Of a stretch of DNA of 64,000 nt, positions 44,310 to 52,590 are shown piece after piece. The DNA comes from JABDEZ01 sp965276955. GTDB lineage: Bacteria > Bacteroidota > Bacteroidia > Chitinophagales > Chitinophagaceae. Every line of letters begins with the position of its first letter. The stretch's first letter is position 1. The notes beneath the pieces were generated by a model. That model had not been told where the DNA came from. It saw only the letters and a list, made by a program, of their open reading frames with translations, and made no database searches. The DNA lies in contig CBDIBP010000044.1 in the NCBI GenBank assembly GCA_965276955.1, positions 41,523 through 105,522 on the forward strand. Direction: 5' to 3'. The position numbers were made by a program, and so were the translations under genes.

Positions 44310-44738
44310 ATGCTCTGTACCAATTTTAAAACGCGTATCAAGACCGCGTTGCGGGAATTTGATACCTACATAGATGCGCATATAGATACTGCACTAAGTG
44401 TAACTGCTGCTATAAAAAATGCGCTCACCTCGCCCGTTGCTGATATACTTACGGAGATAATACCCGGTACTATAGACAACACCATTCGCACACAGCTGGT
44501 GAATGCACTTACCAAAGTGATAACTGCACTTTCTATTGTAGATAGCTGCAAGCAGTACACTGATGCCACCGAAAAGCTAAAGTGCTTCATTGCCCAGCTG
44601 CAGCAGCACGACCCGCATCTGCAAGATGCCATACTGCAAAAACTGGCCAGCCTGCTTGCCGGTGAGCTGGATGGCAACCGCCTGAAACAAAGCCTGTACG
44701 ACCTGTACACACAGGCCAAGTACACCACTGTAAAATAA
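44310..44738 (+). CDS. Small all-helical protein of the tail-like cluster
   Basis: A 142-residue protein predicted to be all helix (NFKTRIKTALREFDTYIDAHI through NRLKQSLYDLYTQAKY) with two cysteines near the middle. No membrane segment or family is recognised. The ATG at 44310 is used; a TTG at 44286 is possible. It sits between the coiled-coil protein and the sheath, where head-tail joining proteins may lie. Confidence 0.55.
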   Translation: MLCTNFKTRIKTALREFDTYIDAHIDTALSVTAAIKNALTSPVADILTEIIPGTIDNTIRTQLVNALTKVITALSIVDSCKQYTDATEKLKCFIAQLQQHDPHLQDAILQKLASLLAGELDGNRLKQSLYDLYTQAKYTTVK

Positions 44739-44759
44739 CCATCCTTAAAGGCCCAAGAG

Positions 44760-44839
44760 CAACAGCATCATTCTTTCCTATCTCCCCCAACTGCTGATAA
44801 AGAATTAATGGCCCTTATGAATCCCGAATGATGCTGTTG
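44760..44839 (+). repeat. 14-bp inverted repeat in cluster gap
   Basis: A perfect 14-bp inverted repeat (CAACAGCATCATTC, 44760-44773, and its complement 44826-44839) encloses 52 bp. With the following hairpin it fills the 200-bp gap between two small genes. Confidence 0.7.
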
Positions 44840-44846
44840 ATGCTCA

Positions 44847-44891
44847 GCTGCTTGCCACCACCCCGCATTATTGTGGGGCTGGCGCGGCAGC
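44847..44891 (+). other. Extended stem-loop before sheath genes
   Basis: An interrupted stem: GCTGC/GCAGC at the base (44847-44851 and 44887-44891), GCC/GGC in the middle, and CCCCGCA/TGTGGGG next to a TTAT loop (44861-44878). It lies 50 nt before the 65-residue gene. No T-run follows, so it is more like a structured leader or processing site than a simple terminator. Confidence 0.55.
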
Positions 44892-44940
44892 CGGCAAAGA
44901 GGAGGTATATTCTTCACTACAATTAAACCCTATCAAAAAA

Positions 44941-45138
44941 ATGACCGAAAATCAAAGGGCGTATTTCGATAACCATGCAGGTATCGAAACGCTGTTCTTC
45001 ACCTCAGATGGCTTTGCCTTTTTTAAAGAACCAGATGCCTACAACCATGCACAATATCTGGATGATGGCGAGGTAACTACCATTACCCGATACGAGCTGG
45101 AAGGCTACGAAATGGAAGACGAGGACGACACATTATAA
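44941..45138 (+). CDS. Small acidic protein of the tail-like cluster
   Basis: A 65-residue, strongly acidic protein (TENQRAYFDNHAGIETLFFT, ending EGYEMEDEDDTL). It lies 23 bp before the sheath gene. No family is recognised; it may be a small connector or chaperone. Confidence 0.6.
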   Translation: MTENQRAYFDNHAGIETLFFTSDGFAFFKEPDAYNHAQYLDDGEVTTITRYELEGYEMEDEDDTL

Positions 45139-45161
45139 ACCACCAAAAGCAATAGAAAAAC

Positions 45162-46325
45162 ATGTCATTACCAAACGTAAAAATAACACTTACCAACGGG
45201 CAGCTGGGTGGTGTACTGCAAACTGCCGACGGCGTAGCGGGCCTGGTGCTTACCGGTGTAAGCGAGGGTAGTATAGTTGCCGGCACACCGGTACTATTCA
45301 CCAGCCTGACAGATGCTGCGACACAAGGTCTCACCATTACCAACAATCCATTTGCATACAAGCAGGTGAAGGAGTTTTATGATGAGGCGGGCATTGGTGC
45401 GCAACTCTACGCTATGCTGGTACCCAACACCATGAAGGTGAACCAGATAGCAGATAAGACCAATACCGCTGGTGCCATCAAGCTCCTCAACTTTGCTGCA
45501 GGTGCGGTAAAGATACTGGGCATCCTTACAGATGATACTACTGTGTATAACACAGGCTCACCAGTGGTGACTACCAGTGGCATCAATGCCGACTGCTACA
45601 CAGCGCTTACCAACATGCAAGCGCTGGCCACACAGTTCTTTGCAGCACAAACACCTTTCAGGGCAGTGATAGGTGGTACCTCATTTACAGGTTCGGCCCC
45701 AGCACTTACCAATGAAACTACCAACAGCGACAACCGGGTATCGATACTTATAGGCGATACAGTAAGCGGTAGCGGCGCAGCTGTGGGCTTGTTGCTGGGC
45801 CGTGCAGCATTTGTACCTGTGCAGCGCAAGATATCGCGCGTGAAAGACGGTGCACTAACTACCAGCACTGCATTTATAGGCAACGTGCCTGCTGCGCAAT
45901 ATGCAGATACAGAAACACTGTTCGAAAAAGGGTACATCACCTTCCGGGTATTCCCAAACAAAACAGGGTTTTACTTTTCCGGCGATGCTACCTGCACCTC
46001 TACTACAGATGACTATAGCAGCCTGGCACGGGGCCGCGTGATAGACAAAGCACAAATAATAGCCTATGCCACATTTGTGGACGAGGTGGATGATGAAGTG
46101 CCGGTAGATGCCAGTGGCAAAGTAGATGCAGGCTATGCCAAGTGGCTGGAGCAGCAGATAACCGACCAGGTGAACACTACCATGACAGCAGGAAAGGAAA
46201 TAAGCGGTGTAAACTGCTTTATAGATACTGCGCAGAATGTACTCTCAACAGGAGTGCTGAACGTGGTGCTGAAGATAACACCGGTAGGCTACGCAAGCGA
46301 TATAGAAGTGCAGCTGGGATTTTAA
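45162..46325 (+). CDS. Contractile tail sheath protein (DUF2586-like)
   Basis: A 387-residue sheath subunit. The start MSLPNVKITLTNGQLGGVLQTADGVAGLVLTG is characteristic of DUF2586 tail proteins of Bacteroidota phages. The C-terminal third (DSGKVDAGYAKWLEQQI-type helix, then LNVVLKITPVGYASDIEVQLGF) matches the conserved sheath end that handshakes with neighbours. It would polymerise around the tube and contract to drive it into a target cell. The gene follows the small acidic protein and precedes the tube. Confidence 0.85.
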   Translation: MSLPNVKITLTNGQLGGVLQTADGVAGLVLTGVSEGSIVAGTPVLFTSLTDAATQGLTITNNPFAYKQVKEFYDEAGIGAQLYAMLVPNTMKVNQIADKTNTAGAIKLLNFAAGAVKILGILTDDTTVYNTGSPVVTTSGINADCYTALTNMQALATQFFAAQTPFRAVIGGTSFTGSAPALTNETTNSDNRVSILIGDTVSGSGAAVGLLLGRAAFVPVQRKISRVKDGALTTSTAFIGNVPAAQYADTETLFEKGYITFRVFPNKTGFYFSGDATCTSTTDDYSSLARGRVIDKAQIIAYATFVDEVDDEVPVDASGKVDAGYAKWLEQQITDQVNTTMTAGKEISGVNCFIDTAQNVLSTGVLNVVLKITPVGYASDIEVQLGF

Positions 46326-46345
46326 TAGCGAATATAAAAAAATAA

Positions 46346-46406
46346 GGTAGAAAGTAGAGGTACAAAGAGTGAAATAAGACGTGTTCATGACGCTCTGCTT
46401 TCTACC
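46346..46406 (+). other. Stem-loop between sheath and tube genes
   Basis: A 14-bp inverted repeat with one mismatch (46346-46359 and 46393-46406) encloses 33 bp in the 113-bp gap. It could set relative expression of sheath and tube or act as an RNA processing site. Heptamer-like GTAGAAA words occur here and at 42893-42903. Confidence 0.5.
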
Positions 46407-46438
46407 CAAAATTGATCAACCACCATAAAAACTAAACT

Positions 46439-46870
46439 ATGCCAGGATTACATTTTTTTGACAGCCAGGAATGCGAATGGGCCGAGATGTCGGTAGTATT
46501 TGCTGGTGCGCCGCTTACCAAGATACGCGGGCTGAAGTATAAAGTGACACAGGAAAAAGAGAACTTGTTTGCCGCAGGCGATGAGCCTATAAGTATACAG
46601 AGCGGCAACCGCAGCTACGAAGGCAGTATAAAAGTGCTGAAGGGTGCACTGGACGATATGAATGCAGCCGCAAGAGCCGCTGCTGCCCGCGACCTGCTGG
46701 ATATGGAATTTACCATAGTAGTGACCTATGCACTAAAGGGTACCCGACCGCTGCACCAGGATGTACTGATACGCTGCCAGGTAAAAGACTTTGAAAAAGG
46801 CTGGGACCAGGGCGCTAAGATGATGGAGATAACATTGCCTATCATATTTATGGGTATACAGAGCGCGTAG
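46439..46870 (+). CDS. Tail tube protein
   Basis: A 143-residue protein of the phage tail tube type: QECEWAEMSVVFAGAPLTKIRGLKYK, then YEGSIKVLKGALDDMNAAAR and EITLPIIFMGIQSA. Its beta-sandwich pattern and its place right after the sheath match FII/gp19-like tubes of contractile tails. It forms the inner tube ejected on contraction. Confidence 0.82.
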   Translation: MPGLHFFDSQECEWAEMSVVFAGAPLTKIRGLKYKVTQEKENLFAAGDEPISIQSGNRSYEGSIKVLKGALDDMNAAARAAAARDLLDMEFTIVVTYALKGTRPLHQDVLIRCQVKDFEKGWDQGAKMMEITLPIIFMGIQSA

Positions 46871-46910
46871 CTGTTTATCATTTAATTAATAGAACTACAA
46901 AAAACCGAAC

Positions 46911-47228
46911 ATGAACGACTATCAACCAATAGGGCAGGCTACACCAGAGCAGGTGCAGGAATGGAAAAGCAAGTACAAACAAGGCATATATGCCATAGAA
47001 GTAGACGACCACGTAGCCTACTTTAAAAACCCAAACAGACAGGAGATGAACTGCGCCATGAGCAAGGCCAGCGCAGAGGCCGCACTGGACATGTATGACG
47101 AGCTGGCCAAGCGCACACTGATAGGTGGCAGCGAAGAAGTGCTGGACGACGACCAGAAATTTTTTGGTGTGGTGCAGCAGATAAAGGTGAAAATGGAAGG
47201 TAAGAAAGCCACACTGGTAAACTTATAG
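46911..47228 (+). CDS. Tail assembly chaperone (E/G-like)
   Basis: A 105-residue cytoplasmic protein (TPEQVQEWKSKYKQGIYAIEV, PNRQEMNCAMSKASAEAALD) between tube and tape measure, the normal spot of tail assembly chaperones. It ends at TAG 47226-47228 while the -1 frame stays open beyond it for 52 more codons, so a frameshifted longer form is likely as in P2 gpE+E' or lambda gpG-GT. Confidence 0.75.
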   Translation: MNDYQPIGQATPEQVQEWKSKYKQGIYAIEVDDHVAYFKNPNRQEMNCAMSKASAEAALDMYDELAKRTLIGGSEEVLDDDQKFFGVVQQIKVKMEGKKATLVNL

Positions 47229-47380
47229 AGGAGGCGTGTGGAGGCCCGGCACACGACTTCCTGGGATACTTAGAAACGGTACTGGAATACTACCTGCCGG
47301 GCCTTGACCACACCACCCTGAGCGATGAAGCTTTTAGCCAGAAAATAGCACACCTGGCGTATATACGTAAACAAGAATAA
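47204..47380 (+). CDS. Chaperone -1 frameshift extension (GT/E'-like)
   Basis: The frame -1 to the chaperone is open from 47204 to TAA 47378-47380 and overlaps its end. It encodes about 52-58 residues (LIEEACGGPAHDFLGYLETV, then LPGLDHTTLSDEAFSQKIAH) with good protein character but has no ATG, GTG or TTG start. The position fits the frameshifted tail of a chaperone. The slip must occur between 47204 and 47225; no canonical X XXY YYZ heptamer stands out there, so the slip site is unproven. Confidence 0.65.
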   Translation, partial: ESHTGKLIEEACGGPAHDFLGYLETVLEYYLPGLDHTTLSDEAFSQKIAHLAYIRKQE

Positions 47381-47389
47381 TAAGGAGCA

Positions 47390-48943
47390 ATGGACGAGAT
47401 ACTGCAGCAAATAGCTTTTGTGAATGCCATGAATGATGCATGGTCGTCGGTAAATGATTCTGCGTTAAGGGTGCTGAAAAGCATTGACCACGCCGTAGAT
47501 GTGACCATAGCAAAGATCGAAAAACTAACTGAGGTAGTAAATAGGCTGTCTATTTCAATTCGTTACCATAATACATCGTCAAAGCTGGTAAATACCTTTT
47601 CAGTTGAAAACCCAATTCAACGTAACACAGCAGCGACCTCGAAACAAAGCTATAGTTTAGCCGAAAGCGAAACGAAACAGGGTACAACAAGAAGTACTGA
47701 GCAAGAAAATGAACGCCCGGAGGCAGTAAGTGTTGGTAAAAATAGCCTTACGATTGCTAATACTCTCGTCGGTCTTGCAGAAGTAGGAAAGTTTCTTCCA
47801 GAAAAGTATAGAGGCATCACAGAATCGATAAAGTTAGCCTCATCGCTGTCCGATGGAAAGGAGGGTATTGAAGGATTTAACAAAAAACCGACTCTATACG
47901 GAGAAGTGACCAATGAACTCAAAACGACACATGCTGTAACAGAGATCTTAAAATTAGGAAATTTTCTTCCAGGGCCATTTAGATCGGCAGCAAAAGTAGT
48001 AGGACAAATTTATGGCACGACAGAGCTCAATGATGGTGTAAACGGATTAGTTGGAAATGAAACTGAAGGGTCAAAGCTGCAAAGAAACATCGATACTTTC
48101 ACAAATTTAGGAAGCGGGGTAGTGGACCTGTTTGGAGATGAGATCACTGCTATGATTACCGGCATTGAGGGGGAAAGCGTAATGGGTATAGCTGAAGTTG
48201 TTGCCGCAATTGGCGCAGAGATACCGGGACCAGGATGGGTGGTGGCAGCAACTGCATTGGCAGCAGCAGGAGCAATTGCATTGTACAAAGCAAATAGCAC
48301 TACCGACCCTCAAGATGTACATGCAAAGATCACTAACGATGGGCTATCATCGTTCAAGATTTCAGAGGGACGTAATGAGTATATAAAAACAGGATATACA
48401 ACACCTTTACCTAAGCCTGTCCCTATAGATAGCAAACACCCATTGTATGTAGACCCATATAAAATATCAGCCAATGCTGTAGATAATACATTTGTAGCCC
48501 ATCGAGGGATCATACCCACAAAGCCACCCGCACATCGACCACTATCTCTGACAAAGATCTTTTCGCAAGCAGCATATGATTATGGACGTACAAATGGCAG
48601 ACCGGCCTTCGATAAGATAGTTAATGGCTATGTGGGCTCTGTCAGTGATATAAACACATCATATTCCGCAAATAAATTTTTTATGCCAGTCAGAAAACGG
48701 CTGGTAGATGCGGAAGAGAAACAAGATGCTATAGCTAAGGGAAATCGCATGAAACAGATCTTGAGTTCTAAAAATAGACAAGACCAAATTGTTACATCAC
48801 CTACGGTCAATCTCACCATCAATGGTCCTCTCATCAACAACTTCTCTATTCACACAAAGAACATCAATGAAGCTTACGACAAGGTGAAAGAAGAAGTGAC
48901 CAAAGTATTGATTGATATGTTTCACCATAAAATAGCTGTATAA
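47390..48943 (+). CDS. Tape measure protein (putative)
   Basis: A 517-residue protein assigned by position: after the chaperone and before the baseplate genes. Residues about 1-60 are helical and coiled. A strongly hydrophobic segment (about 265-300, SVMGIAEVVAAIGAEIPGPG then WVVAATALAAAGAIALY) resembles the membrane-inserting part of tape measures. If it sets the length the tail would be short. The ATG has a good AAGGAG Shine-Dalgarno, rare in this window. Base composition is AT-richer than in the sheath and hub genes, which suggests exchange. Confidence 0.65.
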   Translation: MDEILQQIAFVNAMNDAWSSVNDSALRVLKSIDHAVDVTIAKIEKLTEVVNRLSISIRYHNTSSKLVNTFSVENPIQRNTAATSKQSYSLAESETKQGTTRSTEQENERPEAVSVGKNSLTIANTLVGLAEVGKFLPEKYRGITESIKLASSLSDGKEGIEGFNKKPTLYGEVTNELKTTHAVTEILKLGNFLPGPFRSAAKVVGQIYGTTELNDGVNGLVGNETEGSKLQRNIDTFTNLGSGVVDLFGDEITAMITGIEGESVMGIAEVVAAIGAEIPGPGWVVAATALAAAGAIALYKANSTTDPQDVHAKITNDGLSSFKISEGRNEYIKTGYTTPLPKPVPIDSKHPLYVDPYKISANAVDNTFVAHRGIIPTKPPAHRPLSLTKIFSQAAYDYGRTNGRPAFDKIVNGYVGSVSDINTSYSANKFFMPVRKRLVDAEEKQDAIAKGNRMKQILSSKNRQDQIVTSPTVNLTINGPLINNFSIHTKNINEAYDKVKEEVTKVLIDMFHHKIAV

Positions 48944-48945
48944 CC

Positions 48946-49536
48946 ATGGAAACTAACTTTGACCTCGCCAGCTTGTTCGCGAAAGCGTTTGGATACGAAA
49001 CACACGCTTTTGAGCCTAAGTTCGATACATTGCCTACAAGGGTTACGAACTCTTCTAAAGGTGCACCATACTATGATACCGATGTAACAGGCCGCGAGTA
49101 TTTCCTGCCAGCTATTATTATCTATACAACGGCTGCAGGCGAAGAAAAAATATACACCTTGCCTAACCCTGTCATTTCTATATCAGGCCGGAAGAACATA
49201 GTAGAAACAGCACTCACCGAGCGCAATGGTACTGTGAAGGAGATCATCAATGTACAGGACTACGATATAGTGATAAAGGGTATAATTGTGGATCACAATA
49301 GCGCCTACCCCGAAGCTGATGTGGCCACATTGATAGAGATATTCGAATCGAATACTGCAGTGCAGTTAGCCAACGCGCTTACCGATATCCTGCTTATACA
49401 TCCCGACCGAAAAGGCTCTGATAATGTGGTGATCAAAGAACTCTCCTTCCCACCCGTAACAGGTGCAAAATATGTAAAGCCCTACCAGCTCACGCTGGTC
49501 AGCGATGCCATCTTCAACCTCCAGGAGATACAATAA
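48946..49536 (+). CDS. DUF6046 tail/baseplate protein
   Basis: A 196-residue protein (FGYETHAFEPKFDTLPTRV; LPNPVISISGRKNIVETALT; VKEIINVQDYDIVIKGIIV) of the DUF6046 family seen in Bacteroidota tail clusters. It lies 2 bp after the tape-measure gene and before the hub, where proteins joining tube and baseplate are found. Its exact role is not known. Confidence 0.75.
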   Translation: METNFDLASLFAKAFGYETHAFEPKFDTLPTRVTNSSKGAPYYDTDVTGREYFLPAIIIYTTAAGEEKIYTLPNPVISISGRKNIVETALTERNGTVKEIINVQDYDIVIKGIIVDHNSAYPEADVATLIEIFESNTAVQLANALTDILLIHPDRKGSDNVVIKELSFPPVTGAKYVKPYQLTLVSDAIFNLQEIQ

Positions 49537-49553
49537 CAGCGGTCAGCCATAGT

Positions 49554-49578
49554 ACCATTTTCTTCCACATTCCTCACA
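49554..49578 (+). repeat. Direct repeat copy 1 in cluster gap
   Basis: ACCATTTTCTTCCACATTCC-TCACA lies before the hub gene and recurs with few changes at 52553-52578 before the gpI-like gene. Confidence 0.6.
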
Positions 49579-49594
49579 TTTCTTCCTCATTAAA

Positions 49595-50614
49595 ATGTTC
49601 TATCTCTCCAGCGATATCACTATAGGCAACTTCCATTTTAGCGGAGCGCATGAAGTGCAGATAAAGCGCAGCATACACAGCCATGTAGATAGTGCTACCA
49701 TAAAGTTGCCCGCAAAAGCACAGGTAAGTAAAAAAGGCCAGGTGGCATCATCAAATATAGTTACGGGAAAGCAATTCAGCGATGGAGACCCTGTCATTAT
49801 CAAGCTGGCATATGGCGATCTGCCTATAACCGAGTTCAAAGGTTTTGTGGTCAGCAGAGATCTGAACGTACCGCTGGAAATAAAGTGTGAAGGCTATAGC
49901 TATCAGCTGAACCGCAACAACGTAAGCGGCAGCTGGAAGAGTATAAAAGTTGCCGAACTGCTGAAAAATGCTATAGCCAATACAGGCATTAAGGATGTGA
50001 TATGTACAGTAGATATGACCCTGGTGAACATAGAGCAGAACAACAAGACGGGTGCCGATATCATAGAAACAATAAAAAAAGAAACTGACGGCACCTTGTC
50101 TATATTTTTCGTTGAGCCCGATGTGCTTTGGTGCGGCCTCCTATACACTCCTGCAGCGCAGAACAAGGATGTGTTTGGTCTGGGTAAAGTAAAGTACAGG
50201 CTGGGCTACAATTGCCTTAGAGTTAACGGTCTGAAACAGCGTATGCCCAAAGATGACCCCGGTACCTACATCTACGTGAAGAGGCAGAGCAATGGCAAGG
50301 TGATAACTGGAGAAAGCAAAGCGATACCAGGCGCCATAAAGAAGACCAAGCTGGAGCTCAACTGCATAGCCGATGCTAAGACGCTGGATATATTGGCACA
50401 AGAACGCCAGTACATAGACAACTACAGTGGGTATGAGGGAAGCCTTACCGGTTTTTTACAACCCTACTGCACACCCGGCTATATGGCCTTTGTGGCAGAT
50501 AGTAACTACCCCGAGCGGGATTGCTGGTACCTGGTAGAAGGCATAGAGGTTTCTTTTGGCACCAGCGGAGCAAGAAGGAAAATTGATGTAGGGCCATTTA
50601 TAGAACCAGCATAG
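49595..50614 (+). CDS. Baseplate hub (late control D / gp27-like)
   Basis: A 339-residue hub protein. ITEFKGFVVSRDLNVPLEIKCEGYSYQL and the WKSIKVAELLKNAIANTGI helix are typical of the gpD/gp27 fold, and the end IEVSFGTSGARRKIDVGPFI closes the last barrel. Trimeric hubs connect the tail tube to the spike. The next gene, 4 bp on, is the spike. Confidence 0.82.
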   Translation: MFYLSSDITIGNFHFSGAHEVQIKRSIHSHVDSATIKLPAKAQVSKKGQVASSNIVTGKQFSDGDPVIIKLAYGDLPITEFKGFVVSRDLNVPLEIKCEGYSYQLNRNNVSGSWKSIKVAELLKNAIANTGIKDVICTVDMTLVNIEQNNKTGADIIETIKKETDGTLSIFFVEPDVLWCGLLYTPAAQNKDVFGLGKVKYRLGYNCLRVNGLKQRMPKDDPGTYIYVKRQSNGKVITGESKAIPGAIKKTKLELNCIADAKTLDILAQERQYIDNYSGYEGSLTGFLQPYCTPGYMAFVADSNYPERDCWYLVEGIEVSFGTSGARRKIDVGPFIEPA

Positions 50615-50618
50615 CAAC

Positions 50619-51125
50619 ATGAGCAACACGCACAAGATAATAGAAGGTATAAGGCAACTGACCCACAAGCCCTACGAACTGGTAAGCGGCACAGTGGTAC
50701 CCGGCAGTGTAGACACTACAGAATACACGTGCAGCATACGCCTCACCCACATGGATGATGCAGATACACCACTCGCCAATGTGCGATTGAGTGCCGTAAC
50801 GGAAAATGGTAATGGAGTGATACGCATACCTGCCGATGGCAGCAACGTAGTGATAGGCAGTATAGGCGGCCAGGGTGAATATTTTTTAGTGCAGTGCAGC
50901 GATCTGGTACAGCAGATAACTACCATAGACAACACCGTACTCACCATTACAGCCACAGGCTACAGCATGACCCGTGGCAATGAGAGCCTGACCAAAATAC
51001 TGAATGACCTGCTGACGGCACTGACCCAACTGACTGTAGAGACCCCGGCAGGCAACAGCAGCATACCTGTAAACGTTAGTGACCTCACCAGCATACAGAA
51101 CCGTATAACCAATTTGCTCACCTAA
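50619..51125 (+). CDS. Baseplate spike protein (gpV/gp5-like OB fold)
   Basis: A 168-residue protein. Its first 100 residues have the OB-fold pattern of gpV/gp5 spikes (VSGTVVPGSVDTTEYTCSIRL; NGVIRIPADGSNVVIGSIGG). The remaining part is short and helical (SLTKILNDLLTALTQL), without a lysozyme domain or long beta-helix, so the tip must be completed by other proteins. It sits on the hub. Confidence 0.72.
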   Translation: MSNTHKIIEGIRQLTHKPYELVSGTVVPGSVDTTEYTCSIRLTHMDDADTPLANVRLSAVTENGNGVIRIPADGSNVVIGSIGGQGEYFLVQCSDLVQQITTIDNTVLTITATGYSMTRGNESLTKILNDLLTALTQLTVETPAGNSSIPVNVSDLTSIQNRITNLLT

Positions 51126-51140
51126 TCAATATTCCCGCGA

Positions 51141-51362
51141 ATGGCACTGAACAAAACAACCCTTAAAGAGGCGCTAAAGACAGCTTTTGAGGCCAACCTC
51201 AGCAATATAACAACTGGCCAGGCATCGCAGATAGATAGCCTTTGCGATGCAATAGCCAGCAGCATAGATACCTATGTGCGGGCAGCAACTATTGTGTACA
51301 CTGCCGGGCTTGTGGCCCCTAATGGGCCGGTGACCGGTGCATTTACTGGCAACTTAACTTAA
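51141..51362 (+). CDS. Small baseplate-cluster protein, unknown
   Basis: A 73-residue protein (LKEALKTAFEANLSNITTGQ, then IASSIDTYVRAATIVY and a Gly/Pro/Asn tail GPVTGAFTGNLT). It lies 15 bp after the spike gene and may decorate the baseplate; no family is recognised. Confidence 0.55.
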   Translation: MALNKTTLKEALKTAFEANLSNITTGQASQIDSLCDAIASSIDTYVRAATIVYTAGLVAPNGPVTGAFTGNLT

Positions 51363-51367
51363 GCACT

Positions 51368-51673
51368 ATGGCAAAACAAATGAAAGACCACACCTTGCAG
51401 GATGGCACCACCACAGATGACCTGGCGATGACCCATGGCGATATTGCAATAATAGAAAGCACAGCCGAGCACCAGCGCCAGTTGCTGCTGAACGATAAGG
51501 GCGACTACAAGCAGAACCCCACCACATGCATAGGCCTGTATAACTACATTGACGATGAAGGGCTACAGGCGCTGGCAAGAGATGTAGCCGTGGCCTTTGC
51601 ACAAGATGGCATGACGGTGAACAACATACAATTAGTCCCCACCGGCAACCTGCTGGTAGATGCACAATACTAA
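51368..51673 (+). CDS. Baseplate wedge protein, gp25/GpW-like
   Basis: A 101-residue protein in the gp25 position, between spike and gpJ. TTTDDLAMTHGDIAIIESTA followed by HQRQLLLNDKGDYKQNPTTC matches the gp25-like beginning used in wedge assembly, where it links sheath and wedge. The start overlaps no other frame. Confidence 0.72.
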   Translation: MAKQMKDHTLQDGTTTDDLAMTHGDIAIIESTAEHQRQLLLNDKGDYKQNPTTCIGLYNYIDDEGLQALARDVAVAFAQDGMTVNNIQLVPTGNLLVDAQY

Positions 51674-51686
51674 AAAATAACACATA

Positions 51687-52526
51687 ATGGCAAGAACAAT
51701 AGCGACCATACAACAAAGTATTATAACTGCAGTGCAGGCCGATGCCACGCTGGGCCCACAGCTCACCAGCACCAGCAGCGTAGCCATATGGCGACTGTGG
51801 ACCTACATAGTGGCTGTGTGCCAGTACGTGCTCGAAAGCCTGTTCGATGCCCATGTGGCCGAAGTAAGCACTACCATAGCCGCTATGAAGCCACACACAC
51901 TGCCCTGGTATGTGGGCATGGCCAAAGCATTCCAGTACGGGTATGCACTTGCTGCCGATAGTGATGTGTATGACAACACCGCCCTTACAGCCGCGCAGGT
52001 AGCCGCCGCACAAATAGTGAACTATGCTGCGGCAGTAGAGGTGTACCAGGGCTTGCGTATAAAAGTAGCCACCCTTAGTGGCAGTATGCTTGCCCCGCTC
52101 ACCACACCTCAGCTCGATAGCTTTACTGCGTATATGAACCTGGTGCGCGATGCCGGTGTGCGCCTGCAGATAACCAGCACGGTTGCCGATAGGTTCGTGG
52201 CCAGCCTCAACATCTACTACGATCCGCTGGTGCTCGATAATACAGGTAAGCGACTCGATGGCAGCTACAACACACCCGTGCAGGATGCAGTGACCAGCTT
52301 CCTTAACAACCTGCCCTTCAATGGCCTGTTCGTGCGCAATAGTTTTATCTATGCTATACAGCAGGTGCCCGGTGTGCTTATATGTGAAGACAATGGTGTG
52401 CAGGCCACCTATGGCGCACTGCCACTTACACCCATACCGCTGGAGTATGTGCCCGATGCCGGCTACATGGATTGCGACACCACCAACGACCTCACGCTCA
52501 CCTTCATACCACACGGCCCTATTTAG
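51687..52526 (+). CDS. Baseplate assembly protein J (gp6-like)
   Basis: A 279-residue protein assigned to the gpJ/gp6 wedge family by its place after gp25 and by segments such as TSSVAIWRLWTYIVAVCQYVLESL, DSFTAYMNLVRDAGVRLQIT and GLFVRNSFIYAIQQVPGVLICEDNG. It would form the ring that holds the baseplate together and opens at contraction. Confidence 0.72.
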   Translation: MARTIATIQQSIITAVQADATLGPQLTSTSSVAIWRLWTYIVAVCQYVLESLFDAHVAEVSTTIAAMKPHTLPWYVGMAKAFQYGYALAADSDVYDNTALTAAQVAAAQIVNYAAAVEVYQGLRIKVATLSGSMLAPLTTPQLDSFTAYMNLVRDAGVRLQITSTVADRFVASLNIYYDPLVLDNTGKRLDGSYNTPVQDAVTSFLNNLPFNGLFVRNSFIYAIQQVPGVLICEDNGVQATYGALPLTPIPLEYVPDAGYMDCDTTNDLTLTFIPHGPI

Positions 52527-52552
52527 TAGATGGTAGTTTAAGTGGTCTATTC

Positions 52553-52578
52553 ACCATGCTCCTTCCACATCCCTCACA
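52553..52578 (+). repeat. Direct repeat copy 2 in cluster gap
   Basis: ACCATGCTCCTTCCACATCC-CTCACA, matching copy 1 at 49554-49578 over about 25 nt with few differences. It lies before the gpI-like gene. Confidence 0.6.
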
Positions 52579-52590
52579 CACTATAGCACT

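Noticed and set aside
47229..47380. Separate gene started from the AGAGGAGG sequence at 47227-47233
   Set aside because: The only start near it (GTG at 47236 or so) opens a different, very short frame; the long frame has no start codon, so frameshift fits better.
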